Below, piece by piece: positions 63,685 to 64,000 of a stretch of DNA of 64,000 bases (positions are counted from its first letter, which is position 1; every line of letters starts with the position of its first letter). This stretch comes from Flavobacterium sp. 90 (lineage in GTDB: Bacteria; Bacteroidota; Bacteroidia; Flavobacteriales; Flavobacteriaceae). The DNA is taken from the NCBI RefSeq assembly GCF_004339525.1, contig NZ_SMGE01000001.1:124001-188000 (forward strand), given 5' to 3'. The translations under genes and the position numbers were made by a program. The notes under the pieces were generated by a model. The model saw only the letters and a list, made by a program, of their open reading frames with translations. It was not told the DNA's origin and did not search any database.

Positions 63685-64000
63685 AAAAGTTTATACTCGC
63701 ATACAGTATAAAAATGAGGTTAGATAGTTAGTAAAGTTTAAAAACTGTATAGTTTTAGAAACAGCTCTTTGTGGTTATTGAGCTGTTTTTTTTTGCTCTT
63801 TACTTTTTTAAACTTTTTTGTTGGAAAGATTTTTTTTACTGCAAGCGCCTTTTTACCGCAAAGCGCGCAAAGATTTTTCTCCTGTATCGTGTTCAGCAAA
63901 CACAAAGTTCGTAAAGCTTTATCAATATCTGCTTTGTGGTTATTATGATCATTATTTTACCGCAAAGTTCGCAAAGGTTTTTATCCTGTATCGCGTTTAG
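63685..64000. repeat. Terminator and direct repeats at the window end
   Basis: AAACAGCTC and GAGCTGTTTTTTTTT (63759-63794) form an intrinsic terminator for the previous gene. Then ACCGCAAAG.. CGCAAAG..TATCCTG units at about 63852-63897 and 63955-64000 form a direct repeat of some 45 bp. An open frame from 63818 to the edge lies in this repeat and is not accepted as a gene. Confidence 0.75.

Noticed and set aside
63818..64000. 60-residue open frame at the right edge
   Set aside because: It is composed of CGCAAAG-type repeats and has no signal or domain; more likely non-coding.
1..64000. tRNA, rRNA, tmRNA or prophage genes
   Set aside because: I looked for cloverleaf-like and conserved RNA segments and for phage structural genes in the gaps and saw none, but small RNAs cannot be excluded by eye.

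Overview
The window is chromosomal DNA from a member of the Bacteroidota, most likely a Flavobacterium. Supporting evidence: low GC; A-rich leaders without Shine-Dalgarno sites; promoter-like TAnnTTTG boxes; a gliding-motility lipoprotein (GldI) next to an NrnA-type phosphatase; a type IX secretion (T9SS) C-terminal sorting domain; glutamine synthetase III; and intergenic spaces full of the palindromic repeats typical of flavobacteria. I see no rRNA, tRNA, CRISPR array, prophage or transposase gene.

Layout. 1-13.2 kb (+): a secreted glycan/glycoprotein degradation block. It holds the end of a glycoside-hydrolase-like protein, a DUF5107/TPR protein, an M60 peptidase, an M1 aminopeptidase, a DUF5077/DUF3472 protein, a GH109-type protein and a GH35 beta-galactosidase. 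Long nested palindromes lie on both sides of the DUF5107-M60-M1 trio. 13.6-19.8 kb (-): guaA followed by two LysM proteins (one with a coiled coil and SPOR-like end, one with a periplasmic-binding-protein fold) and an OsmC protein. 20-29.2 kb: lipoprotein, pyruvate oxidase, MFS carrier, two exported proteins, CbpA/CbpM chaperone pair, RidA-like protein and a ClC channel. 29.5-33.6 kb (+): nrnA-gldI-two cyclophilin/FKBP fusion proteins. 33.8-39.4 kb (+): EamA and DoxX membrane proteins, aquaporin, GlsB, sterol-desaturase family, TIGR03643 protein and an M61 peptidase. 39.5-46.6 kb: a GH92 mannosidase, GNAT acetyltransferase, purM and small unknowns.

46.7-52.3 kb (-): a curli (functional amyloid) operon in the order csgA, csgB, csgE, csgF, csgG, then a beta-propeller-like lipoprotein. 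csgE is split into two reading frames at a run of ten A that contains a dnaX-like A AAA AAG slippery heptamer. This is the most striking observation in the window. 52.7-56.4 kb: divergent glutamine synthetases of type III and type II. 57-64 kb: TerC-type membrane protein, T9SS-sorted surface protein, collagen-like lipoprotein, esterase, AraC regulator and a small secreted protein.

How the parts connect: the first block would strip peptide and sugar from O-glycosylated proteins outside the cell. The GldI/immunophilin cluster provides periplasmic folding helpers. The curli operon would build a biofilm fibre whose export chaperone may depend on frameshifting. Several hundred-base gaps contain families of dispersed inverted repeats, which I list by copy. 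Functional calls are from recognising families by eye; no searches were run.
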